The notes beneath the pieces were generated by a model. It was not told the origin of the DNA and ran no database searches. It saw nothing but the letters and a program-made list of their open reading frames with translations. Below, piece by piece: positions 45,829 through 57,167 of a DNA stretch of 64,000 nt (position 1 is its first letter; every line of letters begins with the position of its first letter). The position numbers and the translations under genes are program-made. Source of the stretch: Hippasteria phrygiana (taxonomy: Eukaryota > Echinodermata > Asteroidea > Valvatida > Goniasteridae); NCBI GenBank assembly GCA_037893225.1, contig JAZGUH010000717.1, positions 372,001 through 436,000 of the forward strand, read 5' to 3'.

Positions 45829-46054
45829 GTTTTTTCTTGTGATTTTTATGTCTTCTATTTGTGGGGAGGAGCTAATCTTAGGGAGGGCGGGGAAGCTGCA
45901 AAGTGACCACTTTAATCACCCCTTACCAGCCCACCGCTCAAGCATGGAGGAAGGGGACCAAGTGACAAAACACTAATAGGCAAACTGCGATTTTTTTATT
46001 TTTATGATTACATAGTGTCTCGAAGTGGTGTCTGATTAAATGCAAATAATGACA
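45829..46054 (+). repeat. Duplicated block D (first copy)
   Basis: Matches 63803-64000: TTCTTGTGATTTTTATGTCT to TGCAAATAATGAC[AG]TACATTGAT. This copy has an extra CATGGAGGAAGGGGAC flanked by CAAG direct repeats (45949-45972). Confidence 0.85.
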
Positions 46055-48100
46055 TACATTGATCCAGTACAAAAATTCCAATTGTCAAATATTTGGTTCG
46101 TTTACAATATTTGACCTTGCCCTATTCGTTGGTCTGCAATGTTGGTATTTCGCAACATGAAACAGTATTATTATTCATTATAATATGAGGCAATAAACAG
46201 TGGCAAAAGGCCTATACACACAATGGTATTGATTTATATCAAATATTATTGTAAAGTTGTATTGTTGTTATTACAATAAAGCGTACGTGCAAAACTAATA
46301 ATACAAGGCCCCTCTGTTATCATTGCAAAGTTAAGGACATGTGAAATGATTTTTCATGTTAAGCTAAACATTATTTGAACTTGCACAATATTACATCAAG
46401 AAACGAAACCGCGGTTTTATATAATTAAATCTGGTTTTGCTACGTACAACTATCGGAATGTCGGAAATGCTGTGCTACTTTATAGATTTCGATACAGTCG
46501 CTTGGTCACATGAGGTGCACACTAAATGGCTGAACTTATCCATTTTGTTTTTCTAGTTTTAAAAATGTATCTATGGTTTTACCGGATTGTGTCCGTGTGT
46601 TCCCATACTGCCTTAGGAAGTACCTCGCACAATGCGTAACAATGGGGACAATGGTGCCCGACGAGGAAGTCTTTAGAAATCCATGTGCCCCACAAATTAA
46701 AGACAACACTATGAAGTTTGAGGTTTCAATAGGGACCAAGGAGAATAATAGAAGGAAAGTCAAGTCTACAATAGAGGTACCCCATATGGGTGCATATGTG
46801 AGGATGTATTCCTACATTAGTCTACTTACGGGGTACTGGGAAGAAAGGGTAACAACGGGGACAATGGTACCCCACAATGAAGTCTTTAGAAATCCAGGTA
46901 CCCCACAAAGTATGTGTGTGCGTTTTTGTTTTGTTTTGTTTTTTGTTTTATTTTATTTTGGTTTTTCTTTCATGGTATAAGAGTATTTCAATATGGTGCT
47001 TATAATTCTCGCCTATTTATAATTCCTAAATAAAATCACCGACAGGAAATAATACTTTTTATCTTGCAATATGTATAGTCAAAACATTAAGTACATGTTG
47101 AGGAAATGCGTGTTTAAAAAAAATAGGTGAGTAATTTCCTGAAAATTGACAAACAGGAATCATTATTTAAGCATACATGGTATAACGCGGTGTAAAGTGG
47201 TGTAACATGGCGGCTGCGGGCAATTGTGTAAATCCTGGTTCATCGCACTTCATATGAATACGAATACAATTCCATTTCCACATTCGCGTATTAAGTATGA
47301 ACCACTTCGAAGGCGGGCCCCAGACTCCACCCCACAGGTCCAAATGTCACAGGGTTCCTAGTCACTCGTCTTAATTACGGATCCTGTGTCCATTTCATAG
47401 AGATCCGTAAGAAGTAACCAAGTGAAAGAGCTCAGAAGAGTATATTTTGCTTAAAATTGTGACATAATAATAAATCTCCTTGCATGTTCAGGCGTGAGCA
47501 TGACTTGATCGTAAGGCTTAAAGAGAAAAAAAATATACATGTACAACATTTGCAAACATAAAAAACAAGAGTGCTGAATTATTATGAAATACTTTGCTTG
47601 ACTGTACAAACATAATATACTCTCAAGCATCCTGTGAAAGAATGGCACCTGGTGTGCTTTCATTTTCAAGAAAACTGGAATATTTTTGTAGCATTTTTCA
47701 GCGATAGTCGGCCGACCGTCGTTGCACGTTGGAAATAGTCCAGTTCCCCGACCCGGCGTTTAATTGCTCTGTTTTGTCTGAAAAAGGGTCACGGAACCAG
47801 ACTACAAGAACACTGAGCATTTTGTCTGTTTTACCAGCATGCTGTAAAATACCAACCTTTTAGCAAAATTTAATGTAAGAATAATTTCAGGGTGCTGCAA
47901 GGCACAAAACTTTCCTTAGCACGAAAGTGAATTTGTTCTTATTAAAAACAGGTTATCGGCCAAACACCTGTGTTTTTAATGGGGTGTTTTTTTTCATGCA
48001 AAAGATTAGTCACAAGCAGTATACACATCACCTGAAAAGTTTATTGGTAAACCTGTGTTCACCAAGGATGACTTATCATGCTAAGTAGATTTGTGTACAT
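46055..48100. other. Gene-free DNA downstream of the receptor gene
   Basis: No exon supported. A duplicated segment (46640-46700 and 46850-46915) shares GGGGACAATGGT[GA]CCC and GAAGTCTTTAGAAATCCA. The repeat at 47705-47860 relates to 37740. The rest is unremarkable. Confidence 0.45.
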
Positions 48101-48103
48101 TGC

Positions 48104-48109
48104 TTTATT
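48104..48109 (-). terminator. Candidate poly(A) signal of the receptor gene
   Basis: AATAAA on the minus strand, 24 bp after the stop codon. A GTAAGT donor lies in between (48120-48125), so a longer spliced 3' UTR is possible. Confidence 0.4.
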
Positions 48110-48132
48110 GCAACTGACTTACGCTCTCATTT

Positions 48133-48502
48133 CTATTCATAGATTATGTTTTCTACCCATCCGTTTTGTCCTGTCATGGTCACTGGTGGTTCATTGGTGA
48201 CCGGACCATTGCTCTTTCCTTCTAGTTCTACCGCATCCTGAAAGGATTCAGATCCGTATATTATGTTGTCCACCCACCCGGACCCACACTCTTCTTCTTG
48301 TCCAGTGGAAGAGAGAACCGGAAGTGGGGCGCCCTCGTCGGCGAGTCTTTGCTTGATGACCTGGCTGTACAAGGGTGGATCTCCTTGGCTCGATTCGGCG
48401 GCTGTGGTCTCCATGGCCAACTGGTTTGTGAATTCATTGTGTGTGTAACGGGATCCCCTCGTATCCATGGCAACATCTGGACACGGCTTCTTTTCAGCAA
48501 CT
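48133..48502 (-). CDS. Receptor exon 7 (cytoplasmic tail)
   Basis: Opens VAEKKPCPDVAMDTRGSRYT and contains PPLYSQVIKQRLADEG, then SGWVDNIIYGSES and, at the end, NGWVENIIYE and TAG. Tyr-based motifs may bind SH2 or PTB partners or AP adaptors; this is inference. Confidence 0.9.
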
Positions 48503-51500
48503 CTAAAAATGGCAAACATAAAAGAGAAAGTTGGGAAAGCAAAATTAGCGACATACGTTATGTCATATCGATAAAGGAACACATTACATTAAAGGCGGGA
48601 AAAGCGTTCATCGCAAAATTGATATGGTTGGAAAGATCATTTAAACAAATAATTAAAGATCTTTAACAACCATAATAAGTATAGGACAAACGTATTTCAA
48701 CATTTATCAGCAATAGACGGCGTCAATGCAAACTTGAAATTTACCAGAGTCATGGGTAATGTGTAGAGGAATACCATTTTGTAACCAGTTTATATCATCC
48801 TTATACAACTTGTTCGGATACAAGGTATCATCAAAAATGATTTCAGCAGTAAAGCCTGTATTACACAATGGAAAAAGTAGGCAAGAATCAGAAGAGTTTT
48901 TAACACCAAGCTTGCACTCGCAAAGTTGAAGGGAAACTTAAATTTTGTGATTCGATTTTGTCAGAAAACTAATTCCATACCTCTTTCTCCACCGAAGAAG
49001 GATCAGTGTTGAAACTAGCACAGTTAGAACAACCAGTATTGCAACTGCTATTCCGGCAATCGTTCCTAGTTTGAAGAAAAAGGTATTTTGTCATTGGCGT
49101 AAAAAGAGAGTTTGCAAGCGTCGGAGAACCATTCCTAGCGTGGCAATTATTATTATTGTTTAAAGATTACATCCAAACAGACTGCCCCTTTATACCCGAT
49201 GCTTTTGTCAATATACACAAATTCTGATGGGACTAAAATGACAGATAACAAACAATTAGGAGGTGCTTCTACTGATGTCGTTATCAAACCAGAAGTTAAG
49301 GTTAGGAAACAAATTTCTTTCAAGAATAAAATCCTTCGGTCAGTAATTGTTCCGATCGACCTTTCGGGTACATCTTCCACACCAGGATAGGCCTTTGTAA
49401 TGTTTGATGCATGTATACATGGCTCCAAATAAATGATATTGCTATTCACCCGGGACAGTACCAAGGGGCGGGGCGGGGTGCGTAGGACCCCCCCCCCCCC
49501 CCCCCCCCCCATAATAACATTCCGAAAAAGAGAGTTCACTTAATTATTGTCAATCCGTTTTGTTGATTTTTATTTTTTTTATTTTTTTTTACATTAGTCC
49601 GGAATATCTAGATACGCACCCCAATCGAAAAACCTGTGTATATGAGTCTGACACCAAAATTGCAGATACAAATTGCTATATCTGTGAGTATGTAAATACC
49701 GGCAATCGTGAACAAGAGACAAAAGGGTTAGGGCGTAGACAAAGTGTCCACGATTGACCGAACGTCCACGATTGAAAATCGTGTACAAAACATATGAGAG
49801 GCCTTCCGAAAAAGGTAAAGTACAAACAAAAGAGGGACAATAGGATGTCCGCGATTGCCGGTATTTACACACTTGGGTGCTCTGAAAAATGAGAATGTAA
49901 TGTTTTCTCCTACTAATGGCGACAGCCTTCCTGTCGAAAATCAAATTCTGTGTTTTCTCCCATCATTTAAAGGAGTTTAAGAATTACCAACCCTCCTACT
50001 ATTTAAAAGGTCAAAATCAGTCAAGATTTCCTTCCACCTCCCCTGCTATACTTTTACACAGACATGATCAGATTACATGTGGTTTTGTACTATATGGCAG
50101 GAGGGTCAAAACAATCACCTTGACTGATTTTGACCCATACAACAACATGGCTCAGAATGTATGTTTGCATAGGAGGGTTTTAAAATGAGCCCTCACCGGG
50201 GTATATAGGTGAAGTGTTTCTCACGTTATGGAATGTTTAAAATGGGGAATTTCGGGAAACTACATTGCCGCTTTTGGTAATTTTTTTTTTTTTTAAGTTA
50301 ATGCCATTAATTAAAATGCGGGAACAGCCTAGTTTGGGCGTGGGCCGCTGTCATATGAATATCCGACTCCCATGAAATGTTTGTTTCTCTTCCCTATTAT
50401 TTGTTAAACCCTCTCACGTGACCGGTCACTGTGCTAATTATCTTTACTTAGGCATGCGAGTCAGTTTTTCAGGGAGACTGATATTCATGCGACACCAACA
50501 CAGTTAATTTTGGAAGAAAACTATTTTTGATCGATAAAAGCACTTGCTATAATGCTGTTCACTGTATTGAGTCTGATTCGCAATGTGCTACGCGCGAGGG
50601 ATTGGCATAACACTGTGGAAATTAGGGAATTATTTAAAATTAAAACTTCTTTACTCTGTTACTTGTCGATGGTGAATATTGTGTAGAATATACAATATTA
50701 GAAAGCTCATAACTTATCTCATGCTAACAAATCAGCAATTCAGTTTGAACATTTATTTTTCAAGGTGATAAATCCTAAACCATAGCAGCTTTGAAATTTC
50801 AACTTGCTGTGAACAAACCCTTAAAACAGAAAGATTGTTACCGTATATTATCATTTTGTTTATTTTCAATCACTGCAATTTGTTTTCTCTGTACACGTAT
50901 AGGTGATCATGTTTATCAGTCAAAAAATACCTGTACTCAAATTTCCTATAATTGGACTGCTAGTTCCAGAAGCCAGGGTACCAGGCGGCGACGTAGTTGA
51001 CAATGGCTCGCTCGGCGACTCCCTCTGGGTCGTACCTGACTCCAACAGCCCAGTCGTCTGGTTGTTGTTCCAAGATCCTCCATCAGTTATGAGACTTGTG
51101 GACTGCACGGTAGAGACCAGAGAAGTCGTCTCGATGTCCGTTGTGGGACCCACGGGAATCGTAGTCTCAGACCAAGTCGTCATTCGAGCAGTTGTTGTTG
51201 GACCTAAGTCAAGTGTATAGAAATAGAAAAGTCGAGGTGCCGAGTGATAATGTAGATAATTCAAAAAAGAATAACACAAAGCACATGCAGTTTGGCATCA
51301 AGAGTTTGAACAAATCAAGGCTTACGGTGTTTTAAAATCAATTCCATTCTTCCTGGTTAATTTACATAGTGAGGTTTCTACTCGACAAGTTGGACCTCCA
51401 TCTTCACATAACTCCAAAATGCGTTTGTATTGTATATGAATGTGTTGGTAAGGCATTCCTTAGAAAATTATGTGAGAATTGAAATGTGAATCTTCTTTCT

Positions 51501-54500
51501 TTGAGATTGCCCAGAACTAATTGACAGTAAATTGCCCTGTCTGACGTGGCCCTAGAGTTCAAGACTTCGCTTGAAACACATTGTACATGTGAGTTTAAGA
51601 ACTTTACCTATGCAGATCGGTACAGAGTCGCTCCATGTGACGTTGTTGTATCCAGTATCGATGCACTCAATGGATGAGGCTCCATGAAGAGTATATCCAG
51701 TGTCGCAGGAGAAATCTACACGAGTCCTGAAGAACTTGAAGTTGTTTAGATTATAAGACAGTGAACGCGGGTTGGTGATGGTGTGGGCTCCGTTGGCTGG
51801 TGGTCCTATGTCATTACTGCACACTCCTTGTGATACTGGAATAAGAAAAGAAAACAATTGTTTCAAAAAATATTTTTAAAGACGGTTCTTGTCAATGCAA
51901 ATGTCATGAAATAAAACTAGTGTTTGAACAAAATTGGTGATATTCGAAAGTCTTTTCCTACTTCAGAAAAAGAACATTCTCAGGGGTTTGCAGCCAAATC
52001 GGGCGCACCCATGTCCTTTTCATTAAAGTCTTGTAAATTACGCCTTTGACATGATTTTGCAGCAAAATATTGATCAATCGATATTATTAATTGACATCTC
52101 TTGGTGAGTTGGTTATCTTTCTATCGATTGACCGATGGAACGATCGGCTGTACCAATCGATTGACTATATCTGTTGAAAGTATATGGGAATTTATCTCAA
52201 TTACTTCTATAGATGGATATACGCTCCGAATCTCCACAGATCTGGTAGCTGTATCCTGCACAACTGTCCCGGCAGTCACCGGGTCTTTCTCCATGTCTGC
52301 CGTAGTCCTCGTTATTTCCGCAAAAGCATTCATCGCCAAATTCAAGTCCCAAGTATTTATAGTCGTCAGGCAGTGTATCGAGACAGTAACGGAAGCACCA
52401 TTCGATAGACTGATCGTTGTCTTCTTTCTTTGTAGTTCGGAGAGCGCGATCACTAGGATAATCCACAAAGCATCCTATGTAGCCAGGAGCTGACATAAAG
52501 TAAAAACCATTGAATAACAAGCAGAATATCACTCTCTGAGGACGAGAGGGTAAACCATTTTGTGGTTAACATTCCAGAATAAAATAAAAGCCACTTTCCC
52601 AAATACAGTGGAACGCCGCTATAGGAACACCGCTATACCGAACATTCGGCTATACCGAACATTCGGCTATACCGAACATTCGGCTATACCGAACATTCGG
52701 CTATACCGAACATTCGGCTATACCGAACATTCGGCTATACCGAACACCATCCTTGGCTCCCAAATTGTGTGTACAAAACTTACCGAACATTGTTCTTGGA
52801 AAAAAGGCAACGGATTAAAAACAAATTACTGGGCATTTGGGCTATTTTTAATTCCCAAACGGCCGCAGCTTTATGTATTATTTCCCAAAGGAATAGAAGG
52901 GAAAAGCCAACCGTTGCTTTAGAATTTGGTAAGCTTAGAAAGTATGAACATGTAATTTCATAATTCAATGGCCGGTGTAAAAGGTAATTCTGTCCCCCCT
53001 GATAAATCTGTCCCCCCGGACAGATTTATCAGGTCGCGACCCGGTAAATGTGTCCGGGGGGACAGAATTATCTAGATAAATCTGTCCCCCTCCAGGTTTT
53101 TCTGTCCCCCTGCCCAACGGTAAATGTGTCCGCCTGGTAAATTTGGCCCCCTGAACGTAAATGTCTACCACCCAGACGGTGTATACTGTATTTTCAAGGC
53201 TGTTTTCGCGCAGTGTCCAGACGAACACCTTGCTTTTTCGAGAATGCTCGTTAAGGATTGGATGAGGAGGGCTGGACACGGTATCCGTGACCTTGTTTGC
53301 AATACGTGGCTCAGGTGGCATGGAGTCTAGTCGAGTCGTGCGGTTGATTGAAAACTCGCAATCGTATTGTAGCCCTGAAGGGACATCACACATCGCAGAT
53401 TTCGTTGCGATGTCGCACACATTTTTATCGAAATTTCTTTGCAGATTTCGGCCGCGGGTTCGATCAGCCATGGATTCAGCAGCGGATTCAGCCGCAGATT
53501 CAAAATCTCAAACGCATCAAGTAAAAGGTGGTCAACAAAGTGTGGCTTTTTTAGTTTAAACAATGTAGGGGACCGTGCCTGAGCAAGGGCGACCTCATTC
53601 GATACTTCCTGGCTTCAAACAGTATGCTATATTTACGTCGGGTCATTTGCATTGTGTCTGGGTGATTTGCATATCCCTATGTAAAACTTTATTTTGTTGA
53701 TGACCTTTGTGCTTCCCGCACTGGGACGGTTAACAGTTGTCTTTGTGCGAGAACATAGTTCTTAGATCTATTCATTGAAATTTATTCTGGGCTTATCATT
53801 GTATAGTTTGGTACCTTGTAATTGCAAGTTATTAGTTAGATTTTCATTGTCTGGATGAACATTTTGTAGAGGTGTTTGCCTTTATAGTGTATAAATATTC
53901 AGACGAGTTACTCGGCAGCACCTGGAAGTTGTATACGCTCTTGGTTTTTTGGAAGACGTCCTTCGACTAGACATGTAGATGTTTGTCGGCGTTTTTACCT
54001 TATTTTGTGCCCGACCATGGCTTTGCCATGATCGACTGACATGTTCACTGTGGGATATCGATAGGGCACTTCCCTGAGAAACCCCCAGCAACGGGGGTTT
54101 CATACAGGAGTTTTTCGTCCATGGAGGTATTTTCTGTCATGGAGGGTTTGAGCTGAATAAGGGAATAAATAGTGCGAATCAAGAATTGTCATCACCACCC
54201 AGCATCTGATCTGTCCAGTGTCTCATTTAATTTATGCGTGGTGCTCGTCCTTTTATCACAAGAGGGCCGGATCTCCTTATGCCGTCCCGCTACAACAATT
54301 TTGTTTGGAGTTCCATCAACAAAATTGTTAAAGATTTTATCAAAATGACAATTTTTTTAAGCATAGTCTAAATAACGAATATATTCTACATGCTATAAAC
54401 TTAGATAAGACCGATTACGTTCACTAATTAGCTACTAGTTAAAACGTTCTATTCAAAAGTGCAGACAATTTTATTTTGTTGCAGCTTTAAAAGTAAATGT

Positions 54501-57167
54501 ACCTCACATCCCCAAAGTGGATTTTAATTGCAGATACTATATGGACAGGCCCAATTTTGGAGGGGGCTAGATCCGCCCACTAATTAAGCAGTTTCATGCA
54601 CTTTCTCGGACGAAATAGGGGTCGTCAATAGCCCTTTAATTATAGCAGCTAATGAGTGGATGGATCTGGACCCCTCCGAAATAGGGCCTGCCCAGTATCA
54701 GTTGAATTATTGAATAAAAATCCACTTTTTGTTCATAAATCGTAGCTTTTTAAACTCTTAAAATGGCCCGTCATTAGCTCATTAATAGCAGCTGATTTGT
54801 TCGCCGATTTTTTTCCCTCCAATAATTGGGCCTGCCCAGTACATTGGTAAGATAGAATCTGCAATAAATATCTGCATAGAAATCTGCAAAGAAATTTGCG
54901 ATAAAATGTGCGACAACGCAGAAATCTTAAACAAATGTTTGATAAAATGTGCGACATCTCAAATACCTGCAAAGAAATCTGCAATGTGTGATGTCCCTTA
55001 GATCAGGGCCACGATTACAATCGCGAGCTGTGTAGCTTGGAGGGCACAGTCGACACGCTCGTATCAGCGGCTGAGAATTATTACTCATGCAAGAAGTCTG
55101 CGGAATTCAGAGTGCTGGCATTTCTACGCAAGAAAAATAGGTCGATTGATTTCCAAAGAGACGAAGGTATTTTCATTTTGATAGCTTCATCGGGGCAGAA
55201 AAGAACAAAATGTATAATATGTGAAGTAAATTCATCAAAACAATATATGGAACGGGCCTTATAAGCGTGGCAAATATAGTAGGACAGAATTAACGGGCCA
55301 GGGGGACACATTTACCTAGTTAATTCTGTCCGGGGGGACACTTTTACCTAGGTAATTCTGTCCGGGGGGACAGATTTTAGGGGGGACAGAATTACCGTCT
55401 ACACCGGCACAATTACAAGTCGTCCTTAATGACGGGTTCACACATTCCAGATGTTTAAGCCGAATCGCCGCGAATAGCAATTCTTGAGTAAATCGGGGAA
55501 TTGTTCTTGGCTGCCTTGGGATCATTCTGTTAATTCGGTGAAAGATCGGGAAGCGCCCCGAAAATGTTGGACATGTTCAAAATTGCCGGGGTGATTCGGG
55601 AACCAATTTTAATTCTTGTTTTTTTCTTGCTGTATTCCTAACTAATTCTGGATTTTCTTACAGCATTCTTACAAGGTTCGTAGAGTTATTCTTGGTGTTT
55701 AACAGTCCAGAATCATGCCGAATCTTTACAAATGTATCAAGAAATGTACGAATATTATAAGAATAATTTACGAATAGGCCTACACTAAGATTTTGTTAAG
55801 AATAAATAAGAATATTCTAAGAACTTAGCAAGAATGAATCACGAATAATGCTCAATTACCCAAATTTTCCTAAGAATGTATATTACCAAGAATCAAGCAG
55901 AATTTAATACGAATTGATCCAGAATAGTCCCGAATGCACGCCGATTTAATCAATAATACCCAGAATGAGCAGATAACTGGAACTGAATGACGATGAGCGC
56001 TTGTCTGGATCGGTTTATCGCCTGGATTCGGCCTCGTTCTTGACGATTCTGGCTTGTTCTGATTGAAAGCGGCTTAGTTTGGGGTTGTTAGGGAATGTTC
56101 GCATTACATTCGGCTTATTCGGTCTTTGTTCTTATTAAATTCGTAATGAAATCGGCATAGATCTGGGTCATTCTGGATGATTATGGAGTTAGTCGTATAT
56201 TATTCTTGACAAAATAGCTACAATTCGGTTTTATTTTTCACTAAATCGCAATCATTGAGCTTGATTCGGTCTGATTCCGCTTTCAATTCGTACCTAGTTC
56301 TTGATTATTGTTGTTTCATTCTTAAGTTATTCTTTCAAAAAGCGAATCGGTGTTAATTTCTTCCGATGCCATCAAGAATTTTTATTCGGGATAGATCGGG
56401 GTATTCGTGGCAATAATTCGGGAATGTGTGAACCTAGCATTAGTAACCGGCGGCTGAAAATCGCTTTACCGAACGATCGCTATACCGAAAATATAATGTG
56501 GATCCCGCGATGTTCGTTATAGCGGCGTTCCACTGTACAAAGAGTCCCAATCCCCCGTGCCCTTAGAACCGTCCATAATGTTCATACTCCAAGCAGAACA
56601 GAACAACAACCCAACCGAACGACTCAGAAAAGAACAAAAACCATTCGGTTAAAGTAACAAACCTGCAGAATCTTTCGAACCATAGCAATTTGTGTTATTC
56701 CACAGAGTGGACTTCTGAGTAAGAAACGGATTTGTTGACGCTTGTGCCGGTCATTTTATGAAACAAAATAATACAACTTAGTGAAATGCAACGGCCGGAT
56801 TCCACGTATATGTGGAAGATCTGACAAAGTTTATGCTCCATTTTGTTTGCACCGAAAATAACCTAAAGCCCAAAAATATTTTCAGTTGGTTCGAGCATCC
56901 GTATATACTTCAACATTGCGCTGGTCCTTTTCAGCAGCGTCAGCTCGAGTATGGAACCAACTCTCCCTGACTGTCAAATCATCTCGATCCATCATAACAT
57001 TCAAGAAAAACTGTAATTACACCACGGCAAAGAAACCAACATAACTTACTGTTTTCATGTGGGTGCGAGAATATTAAACCGAACTGACATGTCGCCATTA
57101 TCACAGAGAACAGGAGGTAGGATGAGAGCCCTCTACTCTCTTGGAACCTTGAAAGAACCATGGTCAT
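48133..57167 (-). CDS. WSC-CCP-mucin stalk type I membrane receptor, full gene model
   Basis: Seven coding exons join in phase to 478 codons plus stop. Order: signal peptide (about 1-34), short linker, WSC domain (67-160, eight cysteines), one CCP/sushi domain (165-235, four cysteines and the WSDSVPIC end), a Thr/Ser-rich stalk (237-327), a transmembrane helix (330-350) followed by RWRKR, and a 120-residue cytoplasmic tail. WSC domains bind glycans in several families; CCP domains mediate protein contacts. A cell-surface recognition or adhesion role is inferred, not shown. The tail has two GWV[DE]NIIY motifs, the second at the very C-terminus, plus PPLYSQVI. I do not know a named gene with this exact architecture. 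Exon 2 is the weakest part of the model. Confidence 0.82.
48981..49065 (-). CDS. Receptor exon 6 (transmembrane helix)
   Basis: Encodes TIAGIAVAILVVLTVLVSTL then ILLRWRK, a single hydrophobic span with a basic stop-transfer end. Acceptor CAAACTAG, donor GTATGG. Confidence 0.9.
49491..49510 (+). repeat. Poly-C run in receptor intron 6-5
   Basis: About 20 consecutive C. Confidence 0.9.
50931..51203 (-). CDS. Receptor exon 5 (Ser/Thr-rich stalk)
   Basis: Ninety residues, mostly Thr, Ser, Pro and Gly, for example SETTIPVGPTTDIETTSLVS and LSTTSPPGTLASGTSSP. Likely densely O-glycosylated. Acceptor TTGACTTAG, donor GTATTT. Confidence 0.85.
51608..51835 (-). CDS. Receptor exon 4 (CCP/sushi domain)
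   Basis: CSNDIGPPANGAHT, VDFSCDTGYTLHGASSIEC and TWSDSVPICIG: four cysteines, the GY after Cys2 and the Trp before Cys4 as in the family. Acceptor TTATTCCAG, donor GTAAAG. Confidence 0.92.
52205..52489 (-). CDS. Receptor exon 3 (WSC domain)
   Basis: One exon carries the complete domain: YIGCFVD, EWCFRYC, LGLEFGDECFCG, PGDCRDSCAGYSYQICGD and a final ISIYR. Eight cysteines are in the usual WSC spacing. Acceptor TATGTCAG, donor GTAATT. Confidence 0.92.
52625..52745 (+). repeat. 17-bp tandem repeat in the pogo-like element
   Basis: CGGCTATACCGAACATT repeated about seven times almost perfectly. Each unit contains the small inverted word CCGAACATTCGG. Confidence 0.92.
52970..55409. mobile_element. 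Transposon with GGCCGGTGTA ends and CTGTCCCCCC repeats (2440 bp)
   Basis: Left end GGCCGGTGTAAAAGGTAATT, right end the complement of GCCGGTGTAGACGGTAATT. Both ends then carry several AATTCTGTCCCCC / GGGGGACAGAATT words. CAAT lies outside both ends (52966-52969, 55410-55413), a possible 4-bp duplication. No transposase motif recognised. Interior frames on both strands are short and repetitive. Confidence 0.75.
54505..54735. repeat. Inner inverted repeat
   Basis: AAAGTGGATTTTAATTG with TGGACAGGCCC (54515-54551) pairs with GGGCCTGCCCAGTAT and AAAAATCCACTTTTT (54684-54732). A further GGGCCTGCCCAGTA copy lies at 54828. Confidence 0.7.
55429..56440. mobile_element. Foldback element of degenerate GAAT/ATTC repeats (1012 bp)
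   Basis: GGGTTCACACATTCC near the left and GGAATGTGTGAACC near the right, with TA outside each end (55427-55428, 56441-56442). The left half is packed with AAGAAT and CGAAT words; the right half with ATTCTT and ATTCGG words. The switch is near 55985. No coding capacity. Confidence 0.78.
56663..56740 (-). CDS. Receptor exon 2 (linker)
   Basis: Encodes STNPFLTQKSTLWNNTNCYG then SKDSA. Chosen because its phases fit exons 1 and 3. The acceptor is a weak CACAAG and the donor GTTTGT is non-optimal. The better acceptor TTACTCAG nearby would break the frame from exon 1. One N-glycosylation site (NNT). Confidence 0.5.
57050..57167 (-). CDS. Receptor exon 1 (signal peptide)
   Basis: Encodes MTMVLSRFQESRG then the hydrophobic LSSYLLFSVIMATCQFGLIF and SHPHEN; donor GTAAGT. 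A hydrophobic core preceded by an Arg is typical of a cleavable signal. A second Met at residue 3 could also start. Confidence 0.72.

Larger units (their letters stand above)
52606..56535. mobile_element. pogo/Tigger-like element with nested insertions (3930 bp)
   Basis: Ends CAGTGGAACGCCGCTATA and its complement TATAGCGGCGTTCCACTG, both flanked by TA. Tigger/pogo elements begin CAGTGG or similar and duplicate TA. Only about 360 bp at the left and 90 bp at the right look original; the middle is two later elements (52970-55409, 55429-56440). A short relative is at 61024-61146. It lies in receptor intron 2. Confidence 0.82.

Noticed and set aside
52560..52922. Plus-strand frame with repeated YTEHSAIPNIRL peptides
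   Set aside because: It is a direct translation of the 17-bp tandem repeat in the pogo-like element.
52965..53471. Minus-strand frame of 168 codons
   Set aside because: It runs through the repeated CTGTCCCCC end of a transposon. The Arg/Gly/Asp-rich segment is a translation of those repeats and no protein family is apparent.
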